Source of the DNA: Paenibacillus cellulositrophicus
GTDB taxonomy: Bacteria > Bacillota > Bacilli > Paenibacillales > Paenibacillaceae
Length of the DNA stretch: 64,000 bases
NCBI RefSeq assembly: GCF_009363095.1
Contig: NZ_CP045296.1
Span: forward strand, 496,001 to 560,000
Reading direction: 5' to 3'
Part shown: piece after piece, positions 33,763-42,360 of the stretch
Layout of the letters: each line of letters begins with the position of its first letter
How positions within the stretch are numbered: position 1 is the first letter of the stretch
Made by a program: the position numbers and the translations under genes
The notes under the pieces: generated by a model
Database searches by the model: none
What the model was told of the DNA's origin: nothing
Seen by the model: the letters and a program-made list of their open reading frames with translations, nothing else

Positions 33763-34551
33763 TCATGACTTCGAAACGGCTGAAGGAGGATATCCTTTGA
33801 TCGACTTAAATACGTTGCTGAAATACGATATATCATGGAATCCGCAGCGGTCCGCAACCTGGGTCACCGTGAAGCCTCCGGTGGATAAGAGCATTTCCGC
33901 TTGATTAATCCGGATCTGGTTCACATATTCCTTGAAGGAATATCCCGTGACTTGTTTGAACAATTTGCCGAAATAGACGGGATTCAGGTTGACGATATCC
34001 GCCATCCCGGTTAATTGCAGATCCTCCGGATAATGGTCGATAATATGTTCGAGCACCTTGTTGACGCGTGGATCAACAGGGTGATGTCCGGCGCTGCGGT
34101 AGGTATTGGTGATGAGGATATGATGGACGATAAGCATAAACAGCGCTCTTGCATGCATGATATAGCCCGGATGCTTGCGCATCCACACCTGGGTGAACTG
34201 CTTGATGTAACCCAGGATTTCGCTCGTGATGAGGTTTTTCGTAACGGTCTGAAGTGGAAGCGCTTCCGATCTGCCAGGCGCAAGCCATTTGAAGTTGAAT
34301 GCGTAAGAGTGCATGGGACAGTCCGTAAAGGTGTAAGCTTCGCGAACGCTGCCCACGGGTATGTAAATCACATCCCCGGCTTCCACCGTATATTTAATGC
34401 CATTAATAAAATAATTGGATTTCCCTTCGACAACAAACGTCAAATCCTGAAAATTGATCGTCTGGCGAATAATTTCCCATTGTGGGAAACAGCGCCTGTC
34501 CACGAAGAAAACAACGTCTGGAACGAGATTTTGCAGCCTTTTCAAATCCAT
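33763..34551 (-). CDS. AraC-family regulator
   Basis: The 262-residue protein has a cupin-like N-terminal domain (TFVVEGKSNYFINGIKYTVEAGDVIYIPVGSVREAYTF, about residues 32-70) and an AraC helix-turn-helix C-terminus at about 160-260 (VNLNPVYFGKLFKQVTGYSFKEYVNQIR; YFSNVFKSIKGYPP). The start at 34551 is chosen because AAGGGGG lies just upstream on the minus strand. A likely promoter is at 34602-34629. No sugar genes are adjacent, so its targets are probably elsewhere. Confidence 0.9.
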   Translation of the reverse strand: MDLKRLQNLVPDVVFFVDRRCFPQWEIIRQTINFQDLTFVVEGKSNYFINGIKYTVEAGDVIYIPVGSVREAYTFTDCPMHSYAFNFKWLAPGRSEALPLQTVTKNLITSEILGYIKQFTQVWMRKHPGYIMHARALFMLIVHHILITNTYRSAGHHPVDPRVNKVLEHIIDHYPEDLQLTGMADIVNLNPVYFGKLFKQVTGYSFKEYVNQIRINQAEMLLSTGGFTVTQVADRCGFHDISYFSNVFKSIKGYPPSAVSKS

Positions 34552-34601
34552 GCGGAATCCCCCTTGTTCCGTTTTATCCATATTCGGACGGCATGATGAA
34601 A

Positions 34602-34629
34602 TCTATACTTAATAATTTAATAATTACAA
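34602..34629 (-). promoter_or_regulatory. Likely promoter of the AraC-type gene
   Basis: On the minus strand TTGTAA (complement of 34624-34629) and TATAGA (complement of 34602-34607) are 16 bp apart, about 50 bp upstream of the start codon. Confidence 0.5.
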
Positions 34630-34843
34630 ATAATATTTAGTTGCTCTATGGATTCTAAAAATGGTTTACTTTTATAATAAGCATAGTAGTAATGAAGAAA
34701 TTCAGTCATCATTAGTTATTGCAAGCCGGACTACAAGCTTATGAATGTGAAAATTCCTGTTTACTTGTTACAAATTTGATTATAGTTTAGTGGAGCATAC
34801 TTGAGTACCATATCATGAATGGTGCGTTCCATTCAAACCGTTT

Positions 34844-34858
34844 TTGTAAGCGATTACC
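34844..34858 (+). promoter_or_regulatory. cre-like CcpA site upstream of the DUF5348-like gene
   Basis: TTGTAAGCGATTACC differs from the cre consensus WTGNAARCGNWWWCA only in the last base. No sugar gene follows, so CcpA binding here is a weak prediction. Confidence 0.4.
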
Positions 34859-34967
34859 GAAATATTTAGCTTTCTGGCTTGCTGCGGTTGCTTGCCGGGA
34901 TTGTCATGTTCAGAAAACGTTTTTGGTGAGACAGCGTCAATAAATTTTTTATGGATAAGGGGTTCGC

Positions 34968-35411
34968 ATGACAAAGGATACGATGCTACAGGAACTATTA
35001 AACTTGGAAGCCCAGTTGAAAGAAATCACCCATGGCCTTCGGCAGATTGACGGCACGTGGAGTGAGCATTTTGACCCGGCTGATCCGGACGATATGTATG
35101 TGTGTTCGACATTCGCCAAAGTGGAAGACGAGCTTGCCGCCGTCCGCCGCCTGATTCAAGGCATTGAGGCACGAGTGATTGCCCAAGGCACACTGATAAA
35201 GAACGCTGATGGACAGTATGCCATCGGAAACACAGGTATCATGTTAACTGCGGGTTCTGCCGTCGAGGTCTTGTTCCGCAGTTCGGAGCAGGATGCCGAA
35301 TGGATTGAAAGCGGTGTCGAATTGTGCGGTGATGAGTATGCATTAACGAGTTTTCCAAGACTTGACTTAGAGGGTTTAACGGTAAGGGTCAAGCAGTACC
35401 CCTCCGAATAG
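34968..35411 (+). CDS. DUF5348-like hypothetical protein
   Basis: The 147-residue protein has an N-terminal helical segment (LLNLEAQLKEITHGLRQIDGTW; VEDELAAVRRLIQGIEARV) and a C-terminal beta-rich domain starting AQGTLIKNADGQYAIGNTG and ending FPRLDLEGLTVRVKQ. That C-terminal pattern recalls DUF5348, a small uncharacterised domain often found near mobile or phage-derived genes in Firmicutes, although no mobile element is visible here. AAGGGG upstream serves ATG 34968. Function unknown. Confidence 0.65.
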   Translation: MTKDTMLQELLNLEAQLKEITHGLRQIDGTWSEHFDPADPDDMYVCSTFAKVEDELAAVRRLIQGIEARVIAQGTLIKNADGQYAIGNTGIMLTAGSAVEVLFRSSEQDAEWIESGVELCGDEYALTSFPRLDLEGLTVRVKQYPSE

Positions 35412-35441
35412 AGAGCGGTGCGGTGTATAACACGCTCACGT

Positions 35442-35471
35442 TTGTCACGAGAAGATCGGATGTGCTAGAAT
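35442..35471 (+). promoter_or_regulatory. Likely promoter of the GNAT gene
   Basis: TTGTCA at 35442-35447 and TAGAAT at 35466-35471 are 18 bp apart, about 40 bp before the GTG start at 35512. Confidence 0.55.
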
Positions 35472-35511
35472 GGCAGCAGCTTTAAGCACTGGAAACGAGG
35501 GGGCAGCGTGA

Positions 35512-36012
35512 GTGGAAGTTATGTTAACTCAAGTAAACACCGAAGAGGAGATTGCAGCACTGGCTGATCTGGCCTATGGGATTTGGCACGAATACTTTAT
35601 CAGCATCATTACACGGGATCAAATCAACTACATGGTCGACAAATTTCAATCGGTTCCTGCGATAACCGACCAAATTCAACATCAAGGATACGAGTATTAC
35701 TTTATCAATGTTGACGGGGCCCATGCTGGATATATCGGAGTCAAGCAGGGAGAGGGCAAGCTGTTCCTGAGCAAATTGTACATTGCCAAGGAATACAGGG
35801 GGCATGGGTACGCAAGCCGGGCTATGGAGTTCCTGACAACTCTATGCAAAGATCGGAGCTTAAGCGCCATCTGGCTTACCGTGAACCGGCATAACGACTC
35901 GACGATTGCGGTATATGAGAAAAAAGGGTTTAAAACCGTGCGCACGCAAGTGGCCGATATCGGAAACGGTTTTGTCATGGACGATTATGTGATGGAAAAG
36001 CCGATCGTTTAA
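35512..36012 (+). CDS. GNAT-family N-acetyltransferase
   Basis: The 166-residue protein is a typical GNAT. FLSKLYIAKEYRGHGYASRAMEFL at about residues 83-107 forms motif A, with the acetyl-CoA pyrophosphate loop R-G-H-G-Y-A. WLTVNRHNDSTIAVYEKKGFKTVRT is motif B. Substrates of this branch are unknown small amines or proteins. GTG 35512 is favoured because the GAGGGGG at about 35497-35503 is properly spaced for it; ATG 35521 is the alternative. The gene ends at a strong terminator. Confidence 0.9.
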   Translation: MEVMLTQVNTEEEIAALADLAYGIWHEYFISIITRDQINYMVDKFQSVPAITDQIQHQGYEYYFINVDGAHAGYIGVKQGEGKLFLSKLYIAKEYRGHGYASRAMEFLTTLCKDRSLSAIWLTVNRHNDSTIAVYEKKGFKTVRTQVADIGNGFVMDDYVMEKPIV

Positions 36013-36021
36013 AACGAATGA

Positions 36022-36045
36022 AAGCACCCTACGGGTGCTTTTTTG
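36022..36045 (+). terminator. Intrinsic terminator of the GNAT gene
   Basis: AAGCACCC/GGGTGCTT stem with a three-base loop (36022-36040) is followed by T to 36044. Confidence 0.85.
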
Positions 36046-36049
36046 CTGT

Positions 36050-36520
36050 TCACAGCGTCTTGATATACCAGGCGTCACAGGCAAAATGCTCGGTCGCACT
36101 CAGCGGCTTGTCCATCGGAATAAACCCGTGCTTGAGATAAAATTTGTTGGCCGCCGTCATGTTGTGGAATGTTTCCAGGTAGCACTGCTCGTAATGCTCT
36201 TTGGCAAAATCGAGTGCCACCCGCAGCAGCTCCGCCGCGATCCCCGTTCCCCTGGCTTCTTGGCAGGCGTACATTTTCTGCAGCTCGCAAATGTGCGGGA
36301 AACCTGGCACAGGTCCAATGCCGCATCCGGCGGCAATACGGCCCTCATCTTCGGCCACCCAATATTTTGATCCTTCAGGGCGATATACGTGATAAAAGTT
36401 ACCTAAATCGGGATCGGCCCAGGCGGTTCCGGGCTTGTTCGCACCAAACTCAATCAAGCATGTCCGGATTAGCTGCTCGACCGGCTTATTGTCTTTTTCC
36501 TCGATTTCTCGGATGATCAT
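36050..36520 (-). CDS. GNAT-family N-acetyltransferase
   Basis: The 156-residue protein starts MIIREIEEKDN, usual for GNATs, and contains CELQKMYACQEARGTGIAAELLRVALDFA (motif A with acetyl-CoA loop A-R-G-T-G-I-A) and CYLETFHNMTAANKFYLKHGF (motif B). The start at 36520 is chosen because a GGAGGTT site lies just upstream on the minus strand; the frame is open further to 36628 but without a ribosome binding site. It is convergent with the preceding GNAT. Substrate unknown. Confidence 0.9.
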   Translation of the reverse strand: MIIREIEEKDNKPVEQLIRTCLIEFGANKPGTAWADPDLGNFYHVYRPEGSKYWVAEDEGRIAAGCGIGPVPGFPHICELQKMYACQEARGTGIAAELLRVALDFAKEHYEQCYLETFHNMTAANKFYLKHGFIPMDKPLSATEHFACDAWYIKTL

Positions 36521-36761
36521 GATGACAACCTCCAATACTGAAAACCAATCTACCGTACTATCATACGACCTAACTAGAGATTCTGTATACCCCGCTAAAA
36601 AGAGTGGATCAGAATTTTGAATTAGCAATCGAATTTATTAATCCCTACTTGTTGAATCGGATTTAGAATGATAAAGTGCTGTCATATATCCAAGTAAACG
36701 GGTAGGAAAATATTATTTTGGCTTGTCGGCATCATTTGATTTCTAAAGGGAGGCAGAGCAT

Positions 36762-37538
36762 ATGGCGGAGACTTTGCTAAACATCACGGCGCTGAGTAAA
36801 AGCTTTGATACAGCCAAAGGACGTGTTGAAGCACTGCACAAAGTGGATTTGAACATCCGGGAAGGAGAGTTCATTACGGTCATCGGTCCGAGCGGCTGCG
36901 GGAAAAGCACGCTGCTGCGCATCATCGCCGGGCTGGACGGACAGTATTCCGGCACCATCACACTAGCCGGCCAGAACATTACGGGACCGGGAATCGACAA
37001 AGGATTTATTTTTCAGGAGCATCGTCTATTTCCTTGGCTGACGGTGGAGAAAAATATTGCTGCGGATTTGTCACTGCGTGATCCCGAGGTTCGGCGCAAG
37101 GTCGATGAACTCATCGAACTGGTCAAACTTGGGGGCTTCGAAAAAGCCTATCCCAAGGAGCTGTCCGGAGGGATGGCCCAACGGGTGGCGATCGCAAGGG
37201 CGCTGCTGCGCAATCCCCGGGTGCTGCTGCTGGATGAACCGTTTGGTGCACTGGACGCCTTCACCAGAGCGCATATGCAGGATGTGCTGCTGGATATTTG
37301 GCGCAGAAATCAGACGACGATGATTTTTGTCACCCATGACATTGATGAAGCCGTATTTCTGGCCAACCGGGTCGTCATTCTCAAGCCGCGGCCAGGTCAA
37401 ATCAAAAACATCGTGCCGATTGATCTTCCCTATCCCCGGAAGAAAACGACGTCATCCTTTCAAGAGCTTCGGCTCCGCGTACTTAAGCTGCTGGATTCCC
37501 TGGATGAGTTAGAGCTTACGGATGGGGCCGGTATATAA
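36762..37538 (+). CDS. ssuB: ABC transporter ATPase (SsuB/TauB-like)
   Basis: The 258-residue ATPase has Walker A GPSGCGKST at residues 42-50, a Q-loop (FIFQEHRLFPWLTVEKNI), signature LSGGMAQR near 138, Walker B VLLLDEPFGALDA and the H-loop THDIDEA. The Q-loop text HRLFPWLTV is typical of the nitrate/sulfonate/taurine class. It energises the two permeases that follow. GGGAGG upstream serves ATG 36762. It is the first gene of an operon running to 44318. Sulfonate specificity is a family-level inference; the symbol is by similarity. Confidence 0.93.
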   Translation: MAETLLNITALSKSFDTAKGRVEALHKVDLNIREGEFITVIGPSGCGKSTLLRIIAGLDGQYSGTITLAGQNITGPGIDKGFIFQEHRLFPWLTVEKNIAADLSLRDPEVRRKVDELIELVKLGGFEKAYPKELSGGMAQRVAIARALLRNPRVLLLDEPFGALDAFTRAHMQDVLLDIWRRNQTTMIFVTHDIDEAVFLANRVVILKPRPGQIKNIVPIDLPYPRKKTTSSFQELRLRVLKLLDSLDELELTDGAGI

Positions 37539-37575
37539 AAATTGTTGTACTCATGTCAGAAAGGCAGGTGATTGT

Positions 37576-38385
37576 ATGAGTCACGAAATTTCAGCAGCAG
37601 GACCCTCCCTAAGAGCAGGCTTCGGAAGGTGGAAGCTTCTCGGGCTGGGACTGATTCTGCCGGGAGCCGTCCTTGTTTTGTGGCAGATCTTCGGACAGCT
37701 GGGGTATATATCCGATTTGCTGTTTCCGACACCTCTCGTCATTCTGAAAGCCTTTGTCGGCCTCGCCCAGTCCGGTGATTTATGGGACCATTTCCGGATC
37801 AGCGCCGTGCGGGCGCTTGCAGGATTTGCGCTCGGGGGGAGCTTGGGACTCTTGTTCGGAATGCTGGTCGGTCTGTTTGCGAAAGTCGAAAAGATGCTTG
37901 ATCCTACGCTTCAAATGATCCGCATGATACCGAGCCTTGCTGTCGTGCCGCTGTTTATTCTTTGGTTCGGAATTGGCGAGGAATCCAAAATTCTGTTGAT
38001 CGCCAAAGGGGCCTTCTTCCCACTCTATATCAATACTTATCTCGGTATCCGTAATGTGGATAACAAATGGTTCGAAGTGACCCGTGTGCTCGGGTACAGT
38101 CGTATCCAGCAGATCAGAAGGCTGGTGATCCCGGCGGCGCTTCCTAACATTCTCCTGGGGATCCGGTTATCGATCGGGTTATCGTGGCTGGGTCTGGTGG
38201 TAGCCGAATTGATTGCTTCGACTTCCGGGGTCGGTTATATGATGTCCGATGCCCGCCAGTTTGCCGATACACCGGTCGTTTTCGTAGGCATTATCGTGTT
38301 TGCGGCCGCGGGACTCATTACGGATTATATCGTTCGGCTGGCGGAACGCAGGTTGTTAAGGTGGAAGGAAAGCTATAACAGGTAA
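37576..38385 (+). CDS. ssuC: ABC permease (SsuC/TauC-like), first copy
   Basis: The 269-residue permease has six hydrophobic helices and the family loop EVTRVLGYSRIQQIRRLVIPAALPNILLGIR at about residues 175-205, with FILWFGIGEESKI just before. These patterns define the nitrate/sulfonate/taurine permease group. ATG 37576 is preceded by AAGGCAGGTG; the longer frame from 37522 overlaps the ATPase gene and lacks a site. A second, clearly related permease follows, so the channel may be a heterodimer, unlike the usual SsuC homodimer. Confidence 0.92.
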   Translation: MSHEISAAGPSLRAGFGRWKLLGLGLILPGAVLVLWQIFGQLGYISDLLFPTPLVILKAFVGLAQSGDLWDHFRISAVRALAGFALGGSLGLLFGMLVGLFAKVEKMLDPTLQMIRMIPSLAVVPLFILWFGIGEESKILLIAKGAFFPLYINTYLGIRNVDNKWFEVTRVLGYSRIQQIRRLVIPAALPNILLGIRLSIGLSWLGLVVAELIASTSGVGYMMSDARQFADTPVVFVGIIVFAAAGLITDYIVRLAERRLLRWKESYNR

Positions 38386-38397
38386 GGAGGTATTCAA

Positions 38398-39315
38398 ATG
38401 AGCCTGCAAAGCGAAATGCCGATACCGCAAACAACGGTTAAACAAGATCGTGATATCCATTCGCCTCCACATTCAAATCCCGCGGCTGGGGAGGCTGCAG
38501 TTAAGGTTACAGCGGATATCGTACAAACGAACAGGCAGCCGAGGAGCTCCAAGAGATGGTGGGCCGATCTGTTGTGGGCATCTATTATACCGGTTGTGGT
38601 GGTGGTGTTATGGCAATGGGCAGGCGGCGCAGGCTGGATATCGCCCGAATTTATGCCTACGCCGTGGGTCATTCTGAAATCGTTGATTCATCTCATTGCC
38701 TCGGGTGATCTTGCCTACCAGATTGGAGTGAGTTTACAGCGTACGCTCCTCGGATTTGCGATCGGAGGGCTGCTTGGACTGGTGTTCGGATGTTTTACCG
38801 GTATGTTCCGCAAGGCGGAGTATTTGCTCGATCCCAGCATCCAGGTGCTGCGGCTGGTTCCACATTTGGCCATCGCGCCCTTGATCATATTGTGGTTTGG
38901 CTTTGGCGAAACCTCCAAGATAGCCATCATCATTTCCGGTTCTTTTTTTCCCATGTATATCAATACATACGCTGGGATTCGCCAAGTGGACGGTAAATGG
39001 TTCGAAGTGGGCAGGGTGCTCGAATTCAAGCCGTATCAACGCTTCACGCGGCTGATTGTTCCTGGGGCACTGCCGAGCATCCTGCTTGGCGTCAGATTGT
39101 CGCTGGCTGTATCGTGGATCAGCCTTGTCGTTGCGGAACTCGTAGGTTCTACGGCCGGGATCGGTTTTATGATCAATGAAGCCAAGCAAAACTCGGATAC
39201 CCCGGTTATTTTTGTCGGTATTCTGATCTTCGCGATTGTAGGCAAGCTGATCGATTCGCTGGTTCGCCTGCTGGAGCGCAGGTGGCTTCATTGGCGTGAT
39301 TCCTATCGTGGTTAA
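38398..39315 (+). CDS. ABC permease (SsuC/TauC-like), second copy
   Basis: The 305-residue permease is a paralogue of the preceding one; both share the same EVxRVLxxxxxQxxxRLVIPxALPxILLGxRLS loop and a conserved LVVAEL segment. It has an extra hydrophilic N-terminus of about 45 residues before the first helix. AAGGAGG at about 38385-38391 serves ATG 38398. With the first copy it probably forms a heterodimeric channel for an organosulfur-type substrate. Confidence 0.92.
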   Translation: MSLQSEMPIPQTTVKQDRDIHSPPHSNPAAGEAAVKVTADIVQTNRQPRSSKRWWADLLWASIIPVVVVVLWQWAGGAGWISPEFMPTPWVILKSLIHLIASGDLAYQIGVSLQRTLLGFAIGGLLGLVFGCFTGMFRKAEYLLDPSIQVLRLVPHLAIAPLIILWFGFGETSKIAIIISGSFFPMYINTYAGIRQVDGKWFEVGRVLEFKPYQRFTRLIVPGALPSILLGVRLSLAVSWISLVVAELVGSTAGIGFMINEAKQNSDTPVIFVGILIFAIVGKLIDSLVRLLERRWLHWRDSYRG

Positions 39316-39347
39316 ATCCAATTCCGAAAAAATAGGAGGCGTGGCAA

Positions 39348-40949
39348 ATGGCAATTCAGGAACAGGCGCAGCATTTGAAAACGGACGTATTGGTGATCGG
39401 CGGGGGACCGGCGGGTACTTGGGCCGCCGTAACGGCAGCCGCCAAGGGAGCCAGAGTGGTGCTGGCCGATAAAGGATATTGCGGATCCAGCGGGGCAACG
39501 GCGCCTTCAGGCACAGGAGTGTGGTATGTGAAGCCGGATGAACGGCTGAGGGAAGAAGCCAAAGCCAGCCGCTATGACATGGGCGGAAGACTGGCGGAAC
39601 ACCGCTGGATGAACCGGGTGCTTGACCGCACTTATGCCAATATGAACCAGTTGGCAGGCTGGGGGTACCCGTTCCCGCTGGATGACGAGGGCAATCAGCA
39701 CCGGCGCAGCCTGCAGGGGCCTGAATATATGCGCCTCATGCGCAAGGTGGTCAGGAAGGCGGGCGTGACGATTCTGGACCACAGCCCGGCGCTGGAGCTG
39801 CTGGCCGACGAGCATGGCGTGGGAGGTGCTGCAGGAGTCAATACGCAGACGGGTATCCCGTGGACGGTGGAGGCCGGAGCGGTTGTGATCGCCACAGGCG
39901 GCTGCGCCTTTCTCAGCAAAGCGCTCGGCTGCAACGTCCTCACAGGCGACGGATATCTAATGGCCGCTGAGGCCGGGGCAAATCTTTCCGGCATGGAATT
40001 TTCCAACGCTTACGCGATTTGCCCGACATTCTCGTCCGTGACGAAGACGGCTTATTACAGCTATGCCAGCTTCTATTATGAAGACGGCACGATTGTTGAA
40101 GGAGCCGGTTCCAAGCGGGGGCGTTCCGTGATTGCTCGTAATCTTATGGAGGGCCGGCAGGTCTACGCCGTCCTCGATCAGGCGCCAGAGCATTTGAAGC
40201 CGCTGCTCCGGGTGGGCCAGACCAACTTCTTCTTGCCGTTCGACCGCCGCGGCATCGATCCGTTTACGGACCCGTTCCCGGTTACGCTTCGCCTGGAAGG
40301 GACGGTCCGTGGGACCGGAGGCATCCGGCTTGCGGATGAGTTCTGCGCAACCGATGTGCCAGGGCTCTATGCTGCAGGAGACGCTGCCACCCGGGAGCTG
40401 ATTTGCGGCGGGTTTACCGGAGGAGGGAGCCACAATGCAGCTTGGGCTATGTCCTCCGGCTCCTTCGCCGGAGAAGGTGCGGCGGCCTACGTCAAGAAGC
40501 TGGGTGCTCATGATGGAAGCCGCAATTTAGAGCGAAAGTCTACCCAGCCCATCGTGGAGGAAGGCAAAGGCAGCGTTAAACCAAGCCGGGCAGCGGAATG
40601 GGTGCAGGCCGTTCAGGATGAGGTCAAACCTTATGACCGCAACCTGTTCCGGACCGGCGAGGTGATGACCCAGTCTTTGAACAGGCTGAACGGCTTATGG
40701 AACGAGCAGCGGGAACAGGCTATTGAGCACACGGTGGATGGCGTCAAAGCTAGGGAAGCGGCCGCGATGACGGCAACGGCCCGTTGGATGTACACATCCG
40801 CCTTGGCCCGGACGGAATCCAGGGGCATGCATAAGCGGAGCGATTTTGCCGGGATGGACGACAATCAGCACTACCGCCTGATCACAGGCGGATTGGACCA
40901 ATTGTGGGTTCGTCCGGAACAAGTCCGTAAGGAGGTCGTCGTCCATTGA
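39348..40949 (+). CDS. FAD-dependent oxidoreductase (fumarate-reductase/AprA-like), first copy
   Basis: The 533-residue flavoprotein has the FAD-binding GGGPAG at residues 18-23 (DVLVIGGGPAGTWAA), LADKGYCGSSGATAPSGTG near 45-65, TGGCAFLSKALGCNVLTGDGYLMAAEAGA near 184-212, and the second FAD-contact VPGLYAAGDAATRELICGGFTGGGSHNAAWAM near 338-370. This architecture belongs to the fumarate reductase/succinate dehydrogenase/adenylylsulfate reductase flavoprotein group. It overlaps by four bases the ferredoxin gene that follows, so the two should form a flavin-iron-sulfur complex like AprAB. No signal peptide; cytoplasmic. Role in the SsuABC-like operon is unknown. Confidence 0.88.
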   Translation: MAIQEQAQHLKTDVLVIGGGPAGTWAAVTAAAKGARVVLADKGYCGSSGATAPSGTGVWYVKPDERLREEAKASRYDMGGRLAEHRWMNRVLDRTYANMNQLAGWGYPFPLDDEGNQHRRSLQGPEYMRLMRKVVRKAGVTILDHSPALELLADEHGVGGAAGVNTQTGIPWTVEAGAVVIATGGCAFLSKALGCNVLTGDGYLMAAEAGANLSGMEFSNAYAICPTFSSVTKTAYYSYASFYYEDGTIVEGAGSKRGRSVIARNLMEGRQVYAVLDQAPEHLKPLLRVGQTNFFLPFDRRGIDPFTDPFPVTLRLEGTVRGTGGIRLADEFCATDVPGLYAAGDAATRELICGGFTGGGSHNAAWAMSSGSFAGEGAAAYVKKLGAHDGSRNLERKSTQPIVEEGKGSVKPSRAAEWVQAVQDEVKPYDRNLFRTGEVMTQSLNRLNGLWNEQREQAIEHTVDGVKAREAAAMTATARWMYTSALARTESRGMHKRSDFAGMDDNQHYRLITGGLDQLWVRPEQVRKEVVVH

Positions 40950-41278
40950 TTGAAGTTATCAGTGAAAGCAAATGCATTGCCTGCAATCAATGCGTGTCCG
41001 TATGTCCTACCAACGTATTCGATCGCGTTGCTGACGGGATTCCCGTGATCGCCCGGCAAAGCGATTGCCAGACCTGTTTTATGTGCGAGCTGTACTGCCC
41101 TGTAGACGCCTTGTATGTCGCCCCGGAATCCGAGTCGGTCATCGGTGTCACGGAAAGCGAGCTGTCAGAACAAGGCCTAATGGGAGGATACCGGGAGAAG
41201 GTTGGCTGGGGGAAAGGCCGCAAGCCTGTCGCCAGTCACGAATATATGTATCAGCTGTCGAAGCGGAGCGGATTTTAA
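40946..41278 (+). CDS. 2[4Fe-4S] ferredoxin-like subunit (AprB-like), first copy
   Basis: The 110-residue protein has two complete cluster motifs, CIACNQCVSVCP at about residues 10-21 and CQTCFMCELYCP at about 42-53, each of the form CxxCxxCxxxCP. A tail of about 55 residues follows, longer than in simple ferredoxins and reminiscent of the AprB tail that wraps round AprA. TTG 40946 overlaps the flavoprotein stop (TTGA), with AAGGAGG upstream. It presumably passes electrons to or from the flavoprotein. Confidence 0.9.
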   Translation: MIEVISESKCIACNQCVSVCPTNVFDRVADGIPVIARQSDCQTCFMCELYCPVDALYVAPESESVIGVTESELSEQGLMGGYREKVGWGKGRKPVASHEYMYQLSKRSGF

Positions 41279-41305
41279 TTATCGACTGAAGTGGGGGAGC
41301 CAATC

Positions 41306-42328
41306 ATGAAGACAACGCATCATAAAAACACCAAACGCGGCCGCTTTTGGAAGTCAGCTGTCATCCTTGCAGGTCTGTTTGCCGTCATCGTGGTTCAGGG
41401 CTGCTCGCTGTCCAAGCGCACCGGGGATGCTGCCGAAGCTGCCGCGGATAAGCCGACGGTGCTCAATTATGGCTACATCGGGATCAATAAATTAAATGTG
41501 CCGTCAAGCGGAGCTGAAGGCTGGGGATTCCATAAAGGGATTATTCAGGAGGAACTGAAGAAGCACGGGATTACGCAGGTGAACCTGACCGGCTTTCCCA
41601 ACGGACCCGACCAAACGGAATCATTAGTCAGCGGCCGGCTGGACGCGGGCAGCCTTGGCGATACACCGGCGATCATCGCTTACGCCTCCGGTGCGAAAAC
41701 ACGTTTGATTTCCCAGCCATCGACTTATTCCATCGGGTACTTGTTTGCCAAAAAAGGCGGAGCTAAGTCCATCAAAGATTTGGAAGGCAAAACGATTGCC
41801 ATTCAAAAGGGATCTTTTATGCACCGCTATGTCGTTGGCCTGCTCAAGCAGGAGGGTGTGAAGGATTATAAGCTGGTTCACATGCTGATTCCCGATGCGC
41901 AGGCAGCTTTGGCAAGGGGGGATGTCGACGCGTTGACCAACAATGGCGTGCAGGCGATAAAGCAGATTGACGAAGGTTATCCGCTGCTTGACGATGCCAC
42001 CAAACATCCCGATCTGATCGGTACGAGTGCTACCGTCGTGTCGGACGCTTTTCTGGCCAAATTCCCCGACTTTCCGAAAATATGGAACGAAGCGCGCAAA
42101 AAGGCGCTGGATGACTTAAAGCAGCACGAAGACGAATACTACCAATTTGTCGCGGATGCGCAGGGAACGACTCCGGATATTATCAAGAAGATTAGTCCGA
42201 TCAGCGAGATCAAGGATACGCCGTTTACCGATGACGGCTTAAAGCTGATTGAAGGAACGAAAGACTTTCTGGTTGAAGAAAAGCTCGCGAAAAAAGATTT
42301 TGATATGAACGACTGGGTGCTGAAATAA
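41306..42328 (+). CDS. ssuA: Substrate-binding lipoprotein (SsuA/TauA-like)
   Basis: The 340-residue protein has a basic N-terminus, a hydrophobic segment and a lipobox-like VVQGC with Cys33, so it is probably a membrane-anchored lipoprotein. The mature part shows the NMT1/SsuA fold: GFPNGPDQTESLVSGRLDAGSLGDTPAIIAYASGA near residues 92-126 and SIKDLEGKTIAIQKGSFMHRYVVGLLK near 150. ATG 41306 has GGGGGA upstream; GTG 41291 is less likely. It feeds the two permeases and ATPase at the start of the operon. Placement between the two flavoprotein-ferredoxin pairs is unusual. Confidence 0.9.
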   Translation: MKTTHHKNTKRGRFWKSAVILAGLFAVIVVQGCSLSKRTGDAAEAAADKPTVLNYGYIGINKLNVPSSGAEGWGFHKGIIQEELKKHGITQVNLTGFPNGPDQTESLVSGRLDAGSLGDTPAIIAYASGAKTRLISQPSTYSIGYLFAKKGGAKSIKDLEGKTIAIQKGSFMHRYVVGLLKQEGVKDYKLVHMLIPDAQAALARGDVDALTNNGVQAIKQIDEGYPLLDDATKHPDLIGTSATVVSDAFLAKFPDFPKIWNEARKKALDDLKQHEDEYYQFVADAQGTTPDIIKKISPISEIKDTPFTDDGLKLIEGTKDFLVEEKLAKKDFDMNDWVLK

Positions 42329-42360
42329 CCACGTACAGGACGATAGGGGGATTGCAGCGG

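Larger units (their letters stand above)
34552..34967. other. 416-bp AT-rich intergenic region with regulatory signals
   Basis: No gene is seen. The left part holds the minus-strand promoter at 34602-34629. The right part holds a GAATGG-(6)-CCATTC inverted repeat at 34817-34834 and a cre-like sequence at 34844-34858 that matches WTGNAARCGNWWWCA at 14 of 15 positions. Both lie upstream of the DUF5348-like gene. Confidence 0.6.

Noticed and set aside
36521..36761. Possible S-box or other sulfur-related riboswitch before the importer operon
   Set aside because: I looked for a long stem-loop leader with a terminator and found neither; the gap is AT-rich with only a ribosome binding site.
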